A stretch of 20,182 nucleotides of DNA from positions 1 to 20,182 of IMG/VR virus record IMGVR_UViG_3300023180_003682. The stretch is one strand, 5' to 3'. The translations under genes and the position numbers were made by a program. The notes below the pieces were generated by a model, which made no database searches, had not been told where the DNA came from, and saw only the letters and a list, made by a program, of their open reading frames with translations. The DNA is from a virus. Shown here piece after piece: positions 6,723 to 14,328 of the stretch; the stretch's first letter is position 1, and every line of letters begins with the position of its first letter.

Positions 6723-9401
6723 ATGGCGACATTAGTATCCCCAGGCGTATCGGTAATTGTCACTGATGAATCACAGTATGTATCAGCGTCACAAGGTACC
6801 CTACCGCTAGTTGTAGTAGCAACAGCGTCAAATAAAACAGATGCCTCAGGATCAGCAATAGCACCAGGTACAAAACCTGAAAACGCAGGAGTTGCTTATC
6901 TTGTTTCTTCACAGCGTGAACTAGTTGAAACTTTCGGAGAACCGAAGTTTTATGAAGTAGGTGGTTCGGTTGTGCAAGGGGCAGAGACAAGTGAATATGG
7001 TCTTCTAGCAGCATATCAATATCTAGGTGTTTCAAACAACGCTTATGTTATTCGTGCAGATATTGACTTATCACAATTAGAAGCATCTACAGAAGAGCCA
7101 GGTGGCGTCCTGGTTGACGGTACATACTGGCATGAGACAAGCGAAACAAAATTTGGTATGTTTGAATTTGATGGTAACGATTGGGTTGCTGTAACACCAG
7201 ACGTTTTAGTTGACGCACCTGGCACAGGTCTAGTCGAATCTATGAACAGTTCAGGTTACGCAGCACCAGTTAACACGTATGGTTCAACAGGTGATTTCGC
7301 AGTAGTAACATCAACCGCAAAAGTTACATATTGGAAAAAAGTAGGAACATCTTGGGTTCTACTAGGTGACACTGGCGCATCGAACTTCCAGTTCAGTACA
7401 TTTGCTCCAGGATCAGCATCCGCAGGTGATGTATATGTAAGATTGGCAAAACAAGGTGGTGGTTTAGATGTTAAACTATCAACATATAATGCTGTAGCAG
7501 GTGCATTCCAAGTGGTACAAGTTCCAGTTTACACAACAGACGATGAAGCAAGTAATGCGTCATTGGATAAAGTTGGGGACGTTTACCTAAGAAGAAATGC
7601 TTCTCTGGGTGTTATCGAACTACGTAGACACACAGGTGCTACAACAGTAGAATTAACAAGTGAAGTTGCTATCGCAGACACGACAAGCATCACATCAGTA
7701 TTTTCTGTTAGTGGACATTCTTTAGCAGCAACATTTAACTTTTCAACGGCTACATTAGATTCTGTAATCGTTTCAATGCAGTCAAACGCAGCATTGAACG
7801 CAGCTAACGTGAAAGTTGAAAAAGTTGGTACAAACAAAATCAGATTTACACGAACAGACGGCAAATCAATCAGTGTTAATTTCACATCTGGTGCGGCAGA
7901 CTTAGGATTTACATCATCTAATAGTCAATATGTATCAGCGTGGGAAGAACTATCATATGAGGCGGGCTCATCAGAACCAAAAGGTGAAGTAGCAGAAGGC
8001 ACACTATGGTATAATGCTGATTTAGCAATGGAAATCATGCGCTGTGAATATGATGGCGTTGAACAAAAATGGGTATCATACGCATGGTCAGAAGACACAG
8101 ATGGTCTATATGCTAATGAACTACAACTACGTTCAGCAAAACCAACATATCGTAAAAATGGCACATCATCATTAGTAGTTGGTGATATCTGGGTAGACTC
8201 AGATGCGATGCCATACCCAACAATTCATCGTTGGAACGGTGCTGAGTGGATCAAACTAGATAACGCAGACCAATCATCAACAAACGGTGTAGTATTTGGT
8301 AACTATTCAAATACAGCTCCATATGATGAATTCGGTAACGCACTATCACGCACAGAACACGAAAATACACCAAACGCAGAACTACACCCAGAAAATATCT
8401 TAATGGTAAATATGGACTATTCAACATATAACGTAAAACGTTATACAGATGGTGCTTGGGAATGGGTATCAGGTACAGAGTTGGACGGTGCCGGTAAGTT
8501 CGGTCCAAACGCACAACGTCATATGGTTGTAGAAGCAATGCAGGGTGCACTAGCATCTAACGAAGGAATTCGTGCTGAAGCAGTATTCTTCAATCTAATC
8601 GCAGCTCCAGGTTATCCTGAAATGATGGATGAAATGCTAGGACTAAACAAAGACAAAAAAGAAATCGCATTTGTCGTTGGTGATACACCACTAAGACTAG
8701 AAGGTACAACCACAGCAATCAAAGCATGGGCAGACGATAATACAGTTGCAGATGCTTATGCGGGTGTTTATTACCCACATGGTCTATCAACAGACTTATC
8801 AGGTAACGATGTTGTTATGCCAGCGTCATCAATTGCTCTACGCACAATCGCATTCTCAGACCAAGTATCATTCCCATGGTTTGCACCAGCGGGTCTGACA
8901 CGTGGTGTTGTTTCAAACGCATCACAAGTTGGTTATGTAAATGACGAAGATGAATTTGTAAGAGTTAGACTAACAGAAGGTCAGCGTGATATTATGTATA
9001 TGAACCGTATGAACCCAATCGCAGATATGCCTGGCACGGGCTTAGTAGTATTTGGTCAGAAAACAATGCAGTCATTTGCTTCAGCAATGGATCGTATCAA
9101 CGTAGCAAGACTAGTAAACTACATGCGCTACAATCTGGATCAACTATCACGTGGTTTCTTATTCGAACAGAATGACAAAATCACACGTGACAACATCCGT
9201 GACGCAGTAGAGCGTTTCTGTGGTGGTCTAGTTTCAGAACGTGGTCTATATGACTTCTTGGTAGTTTGTGATGAATCAAACAACACACCAGCACGTATCG
9301 ACAGAAACGAACTATGGGTAGATATCGCAATTCAGCCAGTTAAATCAGTTGAATTTATCTACATCCCACTACGTATTCGTAACACAGGAGAAGAACTATA
9401 A
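6723..9401 (+). CDS. gp18: Tail sheath protein gp18, enlarged
   Basis: This is the contractile sheath subunit that surrounds the tail tube and drives injection. The N-terminus (MATLVSPGVSVIVTDESQY) and the C-terminal ~300 residues are typical of the sheath family: GPNAQRHMVVEAMQGAL, the AFSDQVSFPWFAPAG motif, RDIMYMNRMNPIADMPGTG, VFGQKTM, and a final domain ending PVKSVEFIYIPLRI. The protein is 892 residues against 659 in T4. The surplus lies between about 128 and 585, in the region that forms surface protrusions in T4. It contains about seven imperfect Trp/Tyr modules of ~30 residues, for example around GTYWHETS, GDVYVRLA, GDVYLRRN, GTLWYNAD and GDIWVDSD. The gene has its own late promoter and a strong ribosome-binding site, and is followed by an intrinsic terminator. 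Confidence 0.95.
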   Translation: MATLVSPGVSVIVTDESQYVSASQGTLPLVVVATASNKTDASGSAIAPGTKPENAGVAYLVSSQRELVETFGEPKFYEVGGSVVQGAETSEYGLLAAYQYLGVSNNAYVIRADIDLSQLEASTEEPGGVLVDGTYWHETSETKFGMFEFDGNDWVAVTPDVLVDAPGTGLVESMNSSGYAAPVNTYGSTGDFAVVTSTAKVTYWKKVGTSWVLLGDTGASNFQFSTFAPGSASAGDVYVRLAKQGGGLDVKLSTYNAVAGAFQVVQVPVYTTDDEASNASLDKVGDVYLRRNASLGVIELRRHTGATTVELTSEVAIADTTSITSVFSVSGHSLAATFNFSTATLDSVIVSMQSNAALNAANVKVEKVGTNKIRFTRTDGKSISVNFTSGAADLGFTSSNSQYVSAWEELSYEAGSSEPKGEVAEGTLWYNADLAMEIMRCEYDGVEQKWVSYAWSEDTDGLYANELQLRSAKPTYRKNGTSSLVVGDIWVDSDAMPYPTIHRWNGAEWIKLDNADQSSTNGVVFGNYSNTAPYDEFGNALSRTEHENTPNAELHPENILMVNMDYSTYNVKRYTDGAWEWVSGTELDGAGKFGPNAQRHMVVEAMQGALASNEGIRAEAVFFNLIAAPGYPEMMDEMLGLNKDKKEIAFVVGDTPLRLEGTTTAIKAWADDNTVADAYAGVYYPHGLSTDLSGNDVVMPASSIALRTIAFSDQVSFPWFAPAGLTRGVVSNASQVGYVNDEDEFVRVRLTEGQRDIMYMNRMNPIADMPGTGLVVFGQKTMQSFASAMDRINVARLVNYMRYNLDQLSRGFLFEQNDKITRDNIRDAVERFCGGLVSERGLYDFLVVCDESNNTPARIDRNELWVDIAIQPVKSVEFIYIPLRIRNTGEEL

Positions 9402-9428
9402 TTTAGTTCAAAGACAATTAAACACAAG

Positions 9429-9453
9429 AAACCCCGCAAAAGCGGGGTTTTTT
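9429..9453 (+). terminator. Rho-independent terminator after gp18
   Basis: AAACCCCGC (9429-9437) pairs perfectly with GCGGGGTTT (9442-9450) around an AAAA loop, followed by T up to 9453. It is the most GC-rich stem in the window and cleanly separates sheath from tube transcription. Confidence 0.93.
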
Positions 9454-9484
9454 ATTAACTACAACTTTAATTGATAACACACCT

Positions 9485-9493
9485 GATAAATAC
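9485..9493 (+). promoter_or_regulatory. Late promoter for gp19
   Basis: GATAAATAC lies 35 bases after the sheath terminator and 56 bases before the gp19 ATG. AGGAG at 9528-9532 is the ribosome-binding site. Confidence 0.7.
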
Positions 9494-9506
9494 TTGTATA
9501 ATTACA

Positions 9507-9522
9507 ATAGTTTGCAAACTAT
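9507..9522. repeat. Perfect 16-bp palindrome in the gp19 leader
   Basis: ATAGTTTGCAAACTAT is its own reverse complement. It lies between the late promoter and the ribosome-binding site, so it would be in the 5' untranslated RNA. There it could form a 6-bp stem with a TGCA loop about 6 bases before AGGAG. It could also be a binding site in DNA. Confidence 0.6.
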
Positions 9523-9540
9523 ATATTAGGAGACATAATT

Positions 9541-10140
9541 ATGGCAAGAACATTAAGTAACTTTGGTGTACCATTAGACAGTGGTGATGCAGTAACCGGC
9601 TCAGGTATTCTTCAGCCAAAACTTAACTATCGTTTCCGTGTTCAAGTAGCAGGATTCGGTGGGCTATCAACACCAACACAAGAATTTACAAGACAAGTTA
9701 TGAATGTAACTCGTCCGAAAGTAACACACGAAACAATCCCAGTAGACTCATATAATTCACGTATGTTTATGATGGGTAAACACACATGGGAACCAATCAC
9801 AATCACACTACGTGATGATGTTGCTAACTCATTAACAAAACTAGTAGGTCGTCAAGTACAATCACAGTTAGATCACAAAAATCAAACAGGTCCTCTATCA
9901 GGAACAAACTACAAGTTCTCTACACTTATCGAAACACTAAACGGTAACACAGGTGACCCAATTGAACAGTGGCAATTAGAAGGCTGTTTTGTACAAAACG
10001 TTGACTATTCACAATCAGACTATGCAGTTTCAGATCCAGTAACAATCGCACTAACATTACAGTACGATAACGCAATCTTTACTGATGATGATATCATGCC
10101 AGGTCAAACATTCACTAACGATTCTGGTCTATTAGGATAA
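9541..10140 (+). CDS. gp19: Tail tube protein gp19
   Basis: The protein polymerises into the inner tail tube through which DNA passes. It has 199 residues (T4 gp19 has 163). The tube-fold pattern is clear: a LNYRFRVQVAGF strand (28-39), then VTRPKVTHETIPVDSYNSR (56-74), WEPITITLRDDV (83-94) and a final strand pair with W-Q-L-E-G-C-F and VTIALTLQYDNAIF. It follows the sheath gene, as in T4, but as a separately promoted unit between the sheath terminator and the next tube-fold gene. It uses many C-ending and ACA/TCA codons like gp18, in keeping with high expression. Confidence 0.92.
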   Translation: MARTLSNFGVPLDSGDAVTGSGILQPKLNYRFRVQVAGFGGLSTPTQEFTRQVMNVTRPKVTHETIPVDSYNSRMFMMGKHTWEPITITLRDDVANSLTKLVGRQVQSQLDHKNQTGPLSGTNYKFSTLIETLNGNTGDPIEQWQLEGCFVQNVDYSQSDYAVSDPVTIALTLQYDNAIFTDDDIMPGQTFTNDSGLLG

Positions 10141-10157
10141 TAGTTAGGATCTAGTTA

Positions 10158-11705
10158 ATGGCTTCCAAAGTTAACAGAGAGCGCAAACCTGGTACAATTT
10201 TAGCTGACAGTAATCAGGCAAGGTATAAAGCCGGATTTGGAACCTATGGTTTCAATTCAGATGGTACAAGACCTGCTGTTACCAAAGCAGCTAAAATGTC
10301 AGACATGTGGTTTATTGAATTCACTAAACCAGGTGATAATAAAGCAAACGTATCAGAATTTGCCAAAGCTGTTTCGCCAATTAATGTTACATCTGAAACT
10401 GTAAGTGTTGACAAATACGGTAAAAGAGTACACATTCCAACATATGTGAACTTCAGTGAAGTCACAATACAGTTTTATGACAAAGTAGACGGCAGCGGTT
10501 TTACATTTGCGGGAGAAATATATAAAAATTTCTTTTCAAATGCAGAACTGTCTGCTGATGCTGATAATATTAGGGCGACAATAACACAAATAAACTCTGG
10601 AAGAAAATTTCCATCTAATTCAGAAGAAAGTGGGTTTTATAGAAGTTTTGAGAAAGTATCAGTATATCATTTCTTTGGTAATTTAGATGCTGGTGGGCAA
10701 GGAACTGTACAAAAAATAGATTTAGTGAATCCACTAGTTACAAACATTAGTTTTAGTGGAAGTGATTACAGTGATAGTAGTCTAAGAACAATTGATATTT
10801 CCCTACAACCAGAAAATGTTATATTTGGTACACCTACTGAAAATCCTGCTGTTCCGGAATGGATGAGTCAGGGTCTTGAATATATTATACAAGATTTAAA
10901 TACGGACAACAGTCAATTTGTTACAGAAAAATTAAGGGAAACTTTGAACTTAAAGTTTGACAATCAATTACAGGGATTAGTTAATAAAAATGTAACAGAT
11001 ATAACTGGTGCTATTGATAATGACAATACAGCAAAGCAACAGCTACAGGAACTTAAAAAGTTAAGTAGCAGATTGAAATATTTAGAAAGTGATTCTGCTT
11101 CTACACCTGGTGAGAGACAAGAAGCATTAGAAGCGTTTTTAGAACAAAGACGAAACACTATGCCAATGAAAGCAGAGGCTCTTACTAACTTTAAAAGAAG
11201 TGATACGAGTAATACACCATATAGTAGTGATATATTATACCCAAATGTTGCTGATTTCCCAACAGCTAGAACACAAGCTGGTGGAACAGATAGATTTACA
11301 TCAATAGACTTAGCAAATCTAGTAACAAATGAACTTATAACATCATTCTTAAATGGTAGAAGTATAAACATGGATAACATTACAAACGGTGTTGCTCGTG
11401 GTATACTAGGAAACACAGGTATAGGTACTCTAACAAACTTAGGTAGAACATCACAAAGTAAATTCGGTGTAGCAGGTGACTATGTTAGAGATAGTCTTAT
11501 ACGTTCTACGAGACTTGGTGTTCCAGCAGAGGGTTTAAAAACAACTACTATATCTAGTAGACCGGTTTCGCAACCAACTTCATCTACTCCTGACTTTGGA
11601 GATAAGGATTTAGATAAAGCAGGGTTACAGTTCAATCAAACATCACGTACTAATACACAAAATAATATACAAAACTTAAAAAACTTGACGAGGGGCATTA
11701 GATGA
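10158..11705 (+). CDS. Second tail-tube-fold protein, gp54-like candidate
   Basis: Residues ~48-110 align by eye with gp19: WFIEF (51-55) with its first strand, and VTSETVSVDKYGKR (77-90) plus EVTIQFYDKV (101-110) with the gp19 'VTHETIPVDSYNSR ... PITITLRDDV' region. A later segment (SFSGSDYSDSSLRTIDISLQ, about 200-220) matches the last tube strands. In T4 the baseplate protein gp54 has the tube fold and initiates tube polymerisation, so this is a likely gp54 counterpart. It has 515 residues against 320 in T4. The extra C-terminal ~290 residues are Gln/Asn/Ser-rich, with a possible coiled coil at ~290-345, and could anchor it to the baseplate. The alternative is a tail tube terminator or a minor tube subunit. 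AGGA lies eight bases upstream of the start. Confidence 0.75.
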   Translation: MASKVNRERKPGTILADSNQARYKAGFGTYGFNSDGTRPAVTKAAKMSDMWFIEFTKPGDNKANVSEFAKAVSPINVTSETVSVDKYGKRVHIPTYVNFSEVTIQFYDKVDGSGFTFAGEIYKNFFSNAELSADADNIRATITQINSGRKFPSNSEESGFYRSFEKVSVYHFFGNLDAGGQGTVQKIDLVNPLVTNISFSGSDYSDSSLRTIDISLQPENVIFGTPTENPAVPEWMSQGLEYIIQDLNTDNSQFVTEKLRETLNLKFDNQLQGLVNKNVTDITGAIDNDNTAKQQLQELKKLSSRLKYLESDSASTPGERQEALEAFLEQRRNTMPMKAEALTNFKRSDTSNTPYSSDILYPNVADFPTARTQAGGTDRFTSIDLANLVTNELITSFLNGRSINMDNITNGVARGILGNTGIGTLTNLGRTSQSKFGVAGDYVRDSLIRSTRLGVPAEGLKTTTISSRPVSQPTSSTPDFGDKDLDKAGLQFNQTSRTNTQNNIQNLKNLTRGIR

Positions 11706-11965
11706 ACATTGATATTTTAACAGCACAGCTTGTTAGAAAAGGCTTCTCACAAGAACGTGCTAAAGTTTTCGCTAATGAGATACTTACTATTGCAAGAGAT
11801 TACGGTATTAATCCTTCAAATCTCATTGACCACGTTTCAGAAGATTTCAAACTAAATGATTTGGGATCGTTCATTATTAATAATGCTCTGCGTTTCGGTT
11901 ATGTTACAGGAAAAATGCAAACTAGAGAACCGAATAAATATGTCGCAAGAGCAATTATTAAATGA
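11702..11965 (+). CDS. Small conserved-looking protein of unknown function
   Basis: I do not recognise this 87-residue protein. It appears mostly helical and soluble, with no Cys and no membrane segment. Its coding status is supported by a four-base ATGA overlap with the preceding gene, AGGGG six bases upstream (11691-11695), and a matching ATGA overlap with gp4 downstream. Translational coupling to the tube-fold protein and to gp4 suggests a virion-assembly role. Confidence 0.8.
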   Translation: MNIDILTAQLVRKGFSQERAKVFANEILTIARDYGINPSNLIDHVSEDFKLNDLGSFIINNALRFGYVTGKMQTREPNKYVARAIIK

Positions 11966-12423
11966 AAAAATTTCATCAAGGTAAATACGAAATAAAAAAT
12001 CCAAAAAAGTACGCAGGCGGCGGTTCCCCTACTTTTAGAAGTAGCTGGGAATATACCTTTATGTGTTTTTGTGACGACAATCCAAATGTTGTAGCATGGG
12101 CGAGTGAACCTGTAAAGATAACTTATCAGAATCCAATGACTGGAAAAGTTACGGCGTATGTTCCAGATTTTGTTATAACATATATAGATGCTACCGGTAA
12201 GAAACATGCTGAACTTATAGAAATAAAACCTAGTTCACAAACAAAACCAGAGTTTGCTAGAAAGCGAACTGACCAAGCTCAAGTTGCTATAAATTATGCT
12301 AAATGGGAAGCAGCAACACATTGGGCAAGAAAAAGAGGCATGCGTTTTAGAGTGTTAAATGAAGGTGACATTTACCAAAATACTAAACAGCCTAAAGCAA
12401 GAAAGCCGAGGAAAAAGAAATGA
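11962..12423 (+). CDS. gp4: Head completion protein gp4 (nuclease-fold)
   Basis: T4 gp4 (150 residues) acts late in head maturation, before the tail joins. This 153-residue protein matches it closely: NPKKY near the start, then FRSSWEYTFMCFCDDNPNV (25-43), a YVPDF strand and an ELIEIKP strand. The last two form an intact PD-(D/E)xK nuclease-like set: Glu30, Asp69, Glu87, Lys89. Known members resemble the TnsA endonuclease fold, so it may trim DNA at the portal, although the enzymatic role in T4 heads is inferred. The C-terminus is very basic (KQPKARKPRKKK), suiting DNA contact. Four-base overlaps with both neighbours show tight coupling. Confidence 0.92.
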   Translation: MKKFHQGKYEIKNPKKYAGGGSPTFRSSWEYTFMCFCDDNPNVVAWASEPVKITYQNPMTGKVTAYVPDFVITYIDATGKKHAELIEIKPSSQTKPEFARKRTDQAQVAINYAKWEAATHWARKRGMRFRVLNEGDIYQNTKQPKARKPRKKK

Positions 12424-12941
12424 CTAAGAAACTAGAAGAAACGTTCAACATAAAACCTATATGTAACGATGATGATGAAGTTGAAGAAACTCCATCAGTA
12501 GAAGTGTCGAAAGAATTGACCGAAATTTTGAATACAGAATTAGAAACAATTGATAAGATTGATTCTGCCCTACCAATGGTACAAGATTTAAATCAACATG
12601 ATAGAGAAATGGATGAGATACATAGTAAAGCTCTTAATGCGTTTGAAGAGTTATTTTCTCTTGGAATGAATGTCGAGGTACACGCAGGTGCGAAACTAAT
12701 GGAAACAGCTAATCAAATGTTAAAAACAGCAATGGAAGCAAAAGATTCTAAAGTTGATAGAAAACTTAAAATGATTAACCTTCAAATGCAAAAAGCACGA
12801 TTAGAGCATCAAATAGATAAAGAAGAAAAGAAAAATACAAAAGACGAAGAGTTGGAAGGTGAAGGTTCAGTAATAATTGATAGAAATGAGCTACTAAAGA
12901 GAATAGCTAAAGTTAAAGATATTACTAACCCAGATAAATAA
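12420..12941 (+). CDS. gp16: Putative small terminase subunit, gp16-like
   Basis: T4 gp16 is the small terminase that recognises DNA and regulates the large subunit gp17 during packaging. This 173-residue protein has an acidic N-terminus and a helical central region around SKALNAFEELFSLGMNVEVHA, then METANQMLKTAMEAKDSKVDRKLKMI and a long charged helix to about 145. This length and layout resemble gp16 proteins of marine T4-like phages as I remember them, especially the 'A..L.E.A.QML.TA..AK..K.D.KLKM' pattern. No gp17 is present in the window, which weakens the context. GAGGA lies seven bases before the ATG and the start overlaps the gp4 stop (ATGA). The end overlaps a late promoter for the next gene. 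Confidence 0.68.
   Translation: MTKKLEETFNIKPICNDDDEVEETPSVEVSKELTEILNTELETIDKIDSALPMVQDLNQHDREMDEIHSKALNAFEELFSLGMNVEVHAGAKLMETANQMLKTAMEAKDSKVDRKLKMINLQMQKARLEHQIDKEEKKNTKDEELEGEGSVIIDRNELLKRIAKVKDITNPDK
12933..12941 (+). promoter_or_regulatory. Late promoter overlapping the gp16 stop
   Basis: GATAAATAA matches the window's late element except for the last base, and its final three bases are the stop codon of the preceding gene. The next ATG is 30 bases downstream. Confidence 0.5.
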
Positions 12942-12962
12942 GATTATAAATTGGAGAAACCA

Positions 12963-13535
12963 ATGAAAAGTTTTAGAGAATATTTAACAGAATCTACAAG
13001 AGAAAATAAACTATCTATTAGATTCGCAGCAGAAATGACTGAAGAGGATGTGAACCGTGTTGAACGTTTCCTAGGCAAGTATGACCTTATTTCTATGTCT
13101 AAGACATCTACAACACCTATTACAAAAAACCCTTTATTCTTTTCTGAGGAAGTAACAAATACAAAAGTTTCAAAAATAGATATCACTACTGGATATCCTG
13201 TATCAGCGGACATTTTACGTCAACAACTAGCAGACTTATTAGAAATGCATCTTACACATATTGCAGTTCATCCTGAAGGTTGGGAACCAACTGAAGAACC
13301 AGAAGAAGATGGAGATAGAGAAGCTCTGCTTGATTCTGAATATGATGATGAATCTGATAATGGTAAGAATTATGGACGTACATTCGTAGATAACTTTTTG
13401 AAGTCACTATCCAAACGTGATGAAGTAAAAGTTGAGAATGAACTAAGTGTCAAAGAAGAACGTGACTCTACTCCAGAGCAAATGGATACAGATGAAAAAT
13501 CTAGTGACTCAGTAATTTCTGGAGATGAAAAATGA
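12963..13535 (+). CDS. Virion-associated protein with a capsid-targeting-like N-terminus
   Basis: The ATG at 12963 is preferred over a TTG at 12951 because GGAG (12953-12956) then sits six bases upstream; from TTG it would lie inside the gene. The 190-residue product begins MKSFREYLTE, very like the capsid-targeting sequence MKTYQEFIAE of T4 internal head proteins. Cleavage by prohead protease gp21 follows L/I-x-E, and Leu-Thr-Glu at 8-10 fits. The body has a folded part (about 15-100) and then a very acidic tail rich in Glu, Asp and Ser. I recall similar marine-phage hypothetical proteins. A head-internal or prohead-core role is inferred, not shown. It is coupled by ATGA to the next gene. 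Confidence 0.85.
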   Translation: MKSFREYLTESTRENKLSIRFAAEMTEEDVNRVERFLGKYDLISMSKTSTTPITKNPLFFSEEVTNTKVSKIDITTGYPVSADILRQQLADLLEMHLTHIAVHPEGWEPTEEPEEDGDREALLDSEYDDESDNGKNYGRTFVDNFLKSLSKRDEVKVENELSVKEERDSTPEQMDTDEKSSDSVISGDEK

Positions 13536-14218
13536 GTAAACATTACAACTTAACAGTAACAGATAAAAATGGTAAGTCTATTACTACGACTAACGTAAGT
13601 ACAGAATACCCAGAAGAATTAGTTCGTCTGCTTACTCTGGCAGGTTCACAAGTGGAAGTAACGCCAGTAACTACAGATTGTGGTTGCGGTGCTGCACCTT
13701 GTGGGTGTGGTGGAGTAGAAGAAGATGTTGAATACAAACCAACACCAGCAAACGATGAACTAGACTTAGATGATTTTTCAAAGAAAACAGCTAATTCTAT
13801 TTCTAAACAAAGAAAACAAATACAACCTTCACATGGTGATAATCCACTAGAATATTCAGTTAATGAAGAAGAAATCTATGATGCTCTAATGGCAGACGCA
13901 CAAGAGTTCGGCTTAGTTGATGAATCATTCAGTGACCAAGTAAGAGACTTTGGAATGTTCTCAAAAGGCGGTAACGCACAAGTTCAAAACATGATCCAAT
14001 ATATTTTAAATGATTTTGATGATGCGGCAGAGAAAGCAACAAATAGTGAACGTGATTCACTACGCATGGATGCGTTTAGAAAACTATCAAATGAACTAGA
14101 AGCACTATCAGACGAAGATGGTTACGAAGAAGCAATGGACACAGAAGTACGTGAACGTGCTATTAAATACCTCGACCAAGGCATCATTCGTATTTTGGAT
14201 ATGCTTGATAAACAATAA
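13532..14218 (+). CDS. Hypothetical protein with a CxCx4CxC cluster
   Basis: The function of this 228-residue protein is unknown. A compact Cys cluster, Cys50-x-Cys52-x4-Cys57-x-Cys59 set among Gly residues, could bind one metal ion (zinc or iron). Around residues 85-110 a basic segment, SISKQRKQIQPSHGDNPLEY, recalls a motif in cyanophage hypothetical proteins that often neighbour the preceding gene's type. The C-terminal half is acidic and helical (about 115-228). There is no membrane segment or signal peptide. It is translated from GGAG at 13521-13524 inside the preceding gene and overlaps it by ATGA, so the two probably work together. A strong terminator follows. Confidence 0.85.
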   Translation: MSKHYNLTVTDKNGKSITTTNVSTEYPEELVRLLTLAGSQVEVTPVTTDCGCGAAPCGCGGVEEDVEYKPTPANDELDLDDFSKKTANSISKQRKQIQPSHGDNPLEYSVNEEEIYDALMADAQEFGLVDESFSDQVRDFGMFSKGGNAQVQNMIQYILNDFDDAAEKATNSERDSLRMDAFRKLSNELEALSDEDGYEEAMDTEVRERAIKYLDQGIIRILDMLDKQ

Positions 14219-14242
14219 TATATAAAAATATGTAAATGAATT

Positions 14243-14273
14243 AAAGCGTCATAATTATTATGGCGCTTTTTTT
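14243..14273 (+). terminator. Intrinsic terminator after the Cys-cluster gene
   Basis: A 12-bp stem, 14243-14254 with 14258-14269 (AAAGCG paired with CGCTTT at its base, one G-T wobble), has a three-base loop and is followed by T up to 14273. The last T is the first base of the next late promoter. Confidence 0.9.
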
Positions 14274-14281
14274 ATAAATAC
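14273..14281 (+). promoter_or_regulatory. Late promoter for the first adhesin gene
   Basis: TATAAATAC contains the exact T4 element and begins at the end of the terminator U-tract. It is 56 bases before the ATG, with GGGAG at 14315-14319. Confidence 0.75.
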
Positions 14282-14328
14282 GGATAGAACATAATATGAT
14301 TTAAAACTTTTTTTGGGAGATATCTACT

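Noticed and set aside
7583-8556. Several 79-101 codon minus-strand frames inside gp18
   Set aside because: They are antisense to the sheath coding sequence and arise from its ACA/TCA-rich codon use, with no start signals.
10964-11416. 150-codon open frame on the minus strand inside the second tube-fold gene
   Set aside because: It lies wholly antisense to a well-supported gene, has no ribosome-binding site or promoter, and its product is low-complexity Ser/Leu/Val sequence typical of a shadow frame.
11933-11941. AATAAATAT inside the small gene, 29 bases before gp4, as a late promoter
   Set aside because: It differs from the window's motif at both ends and lies within coding sequence; spacing alone is not enough in AT-rich DNA.
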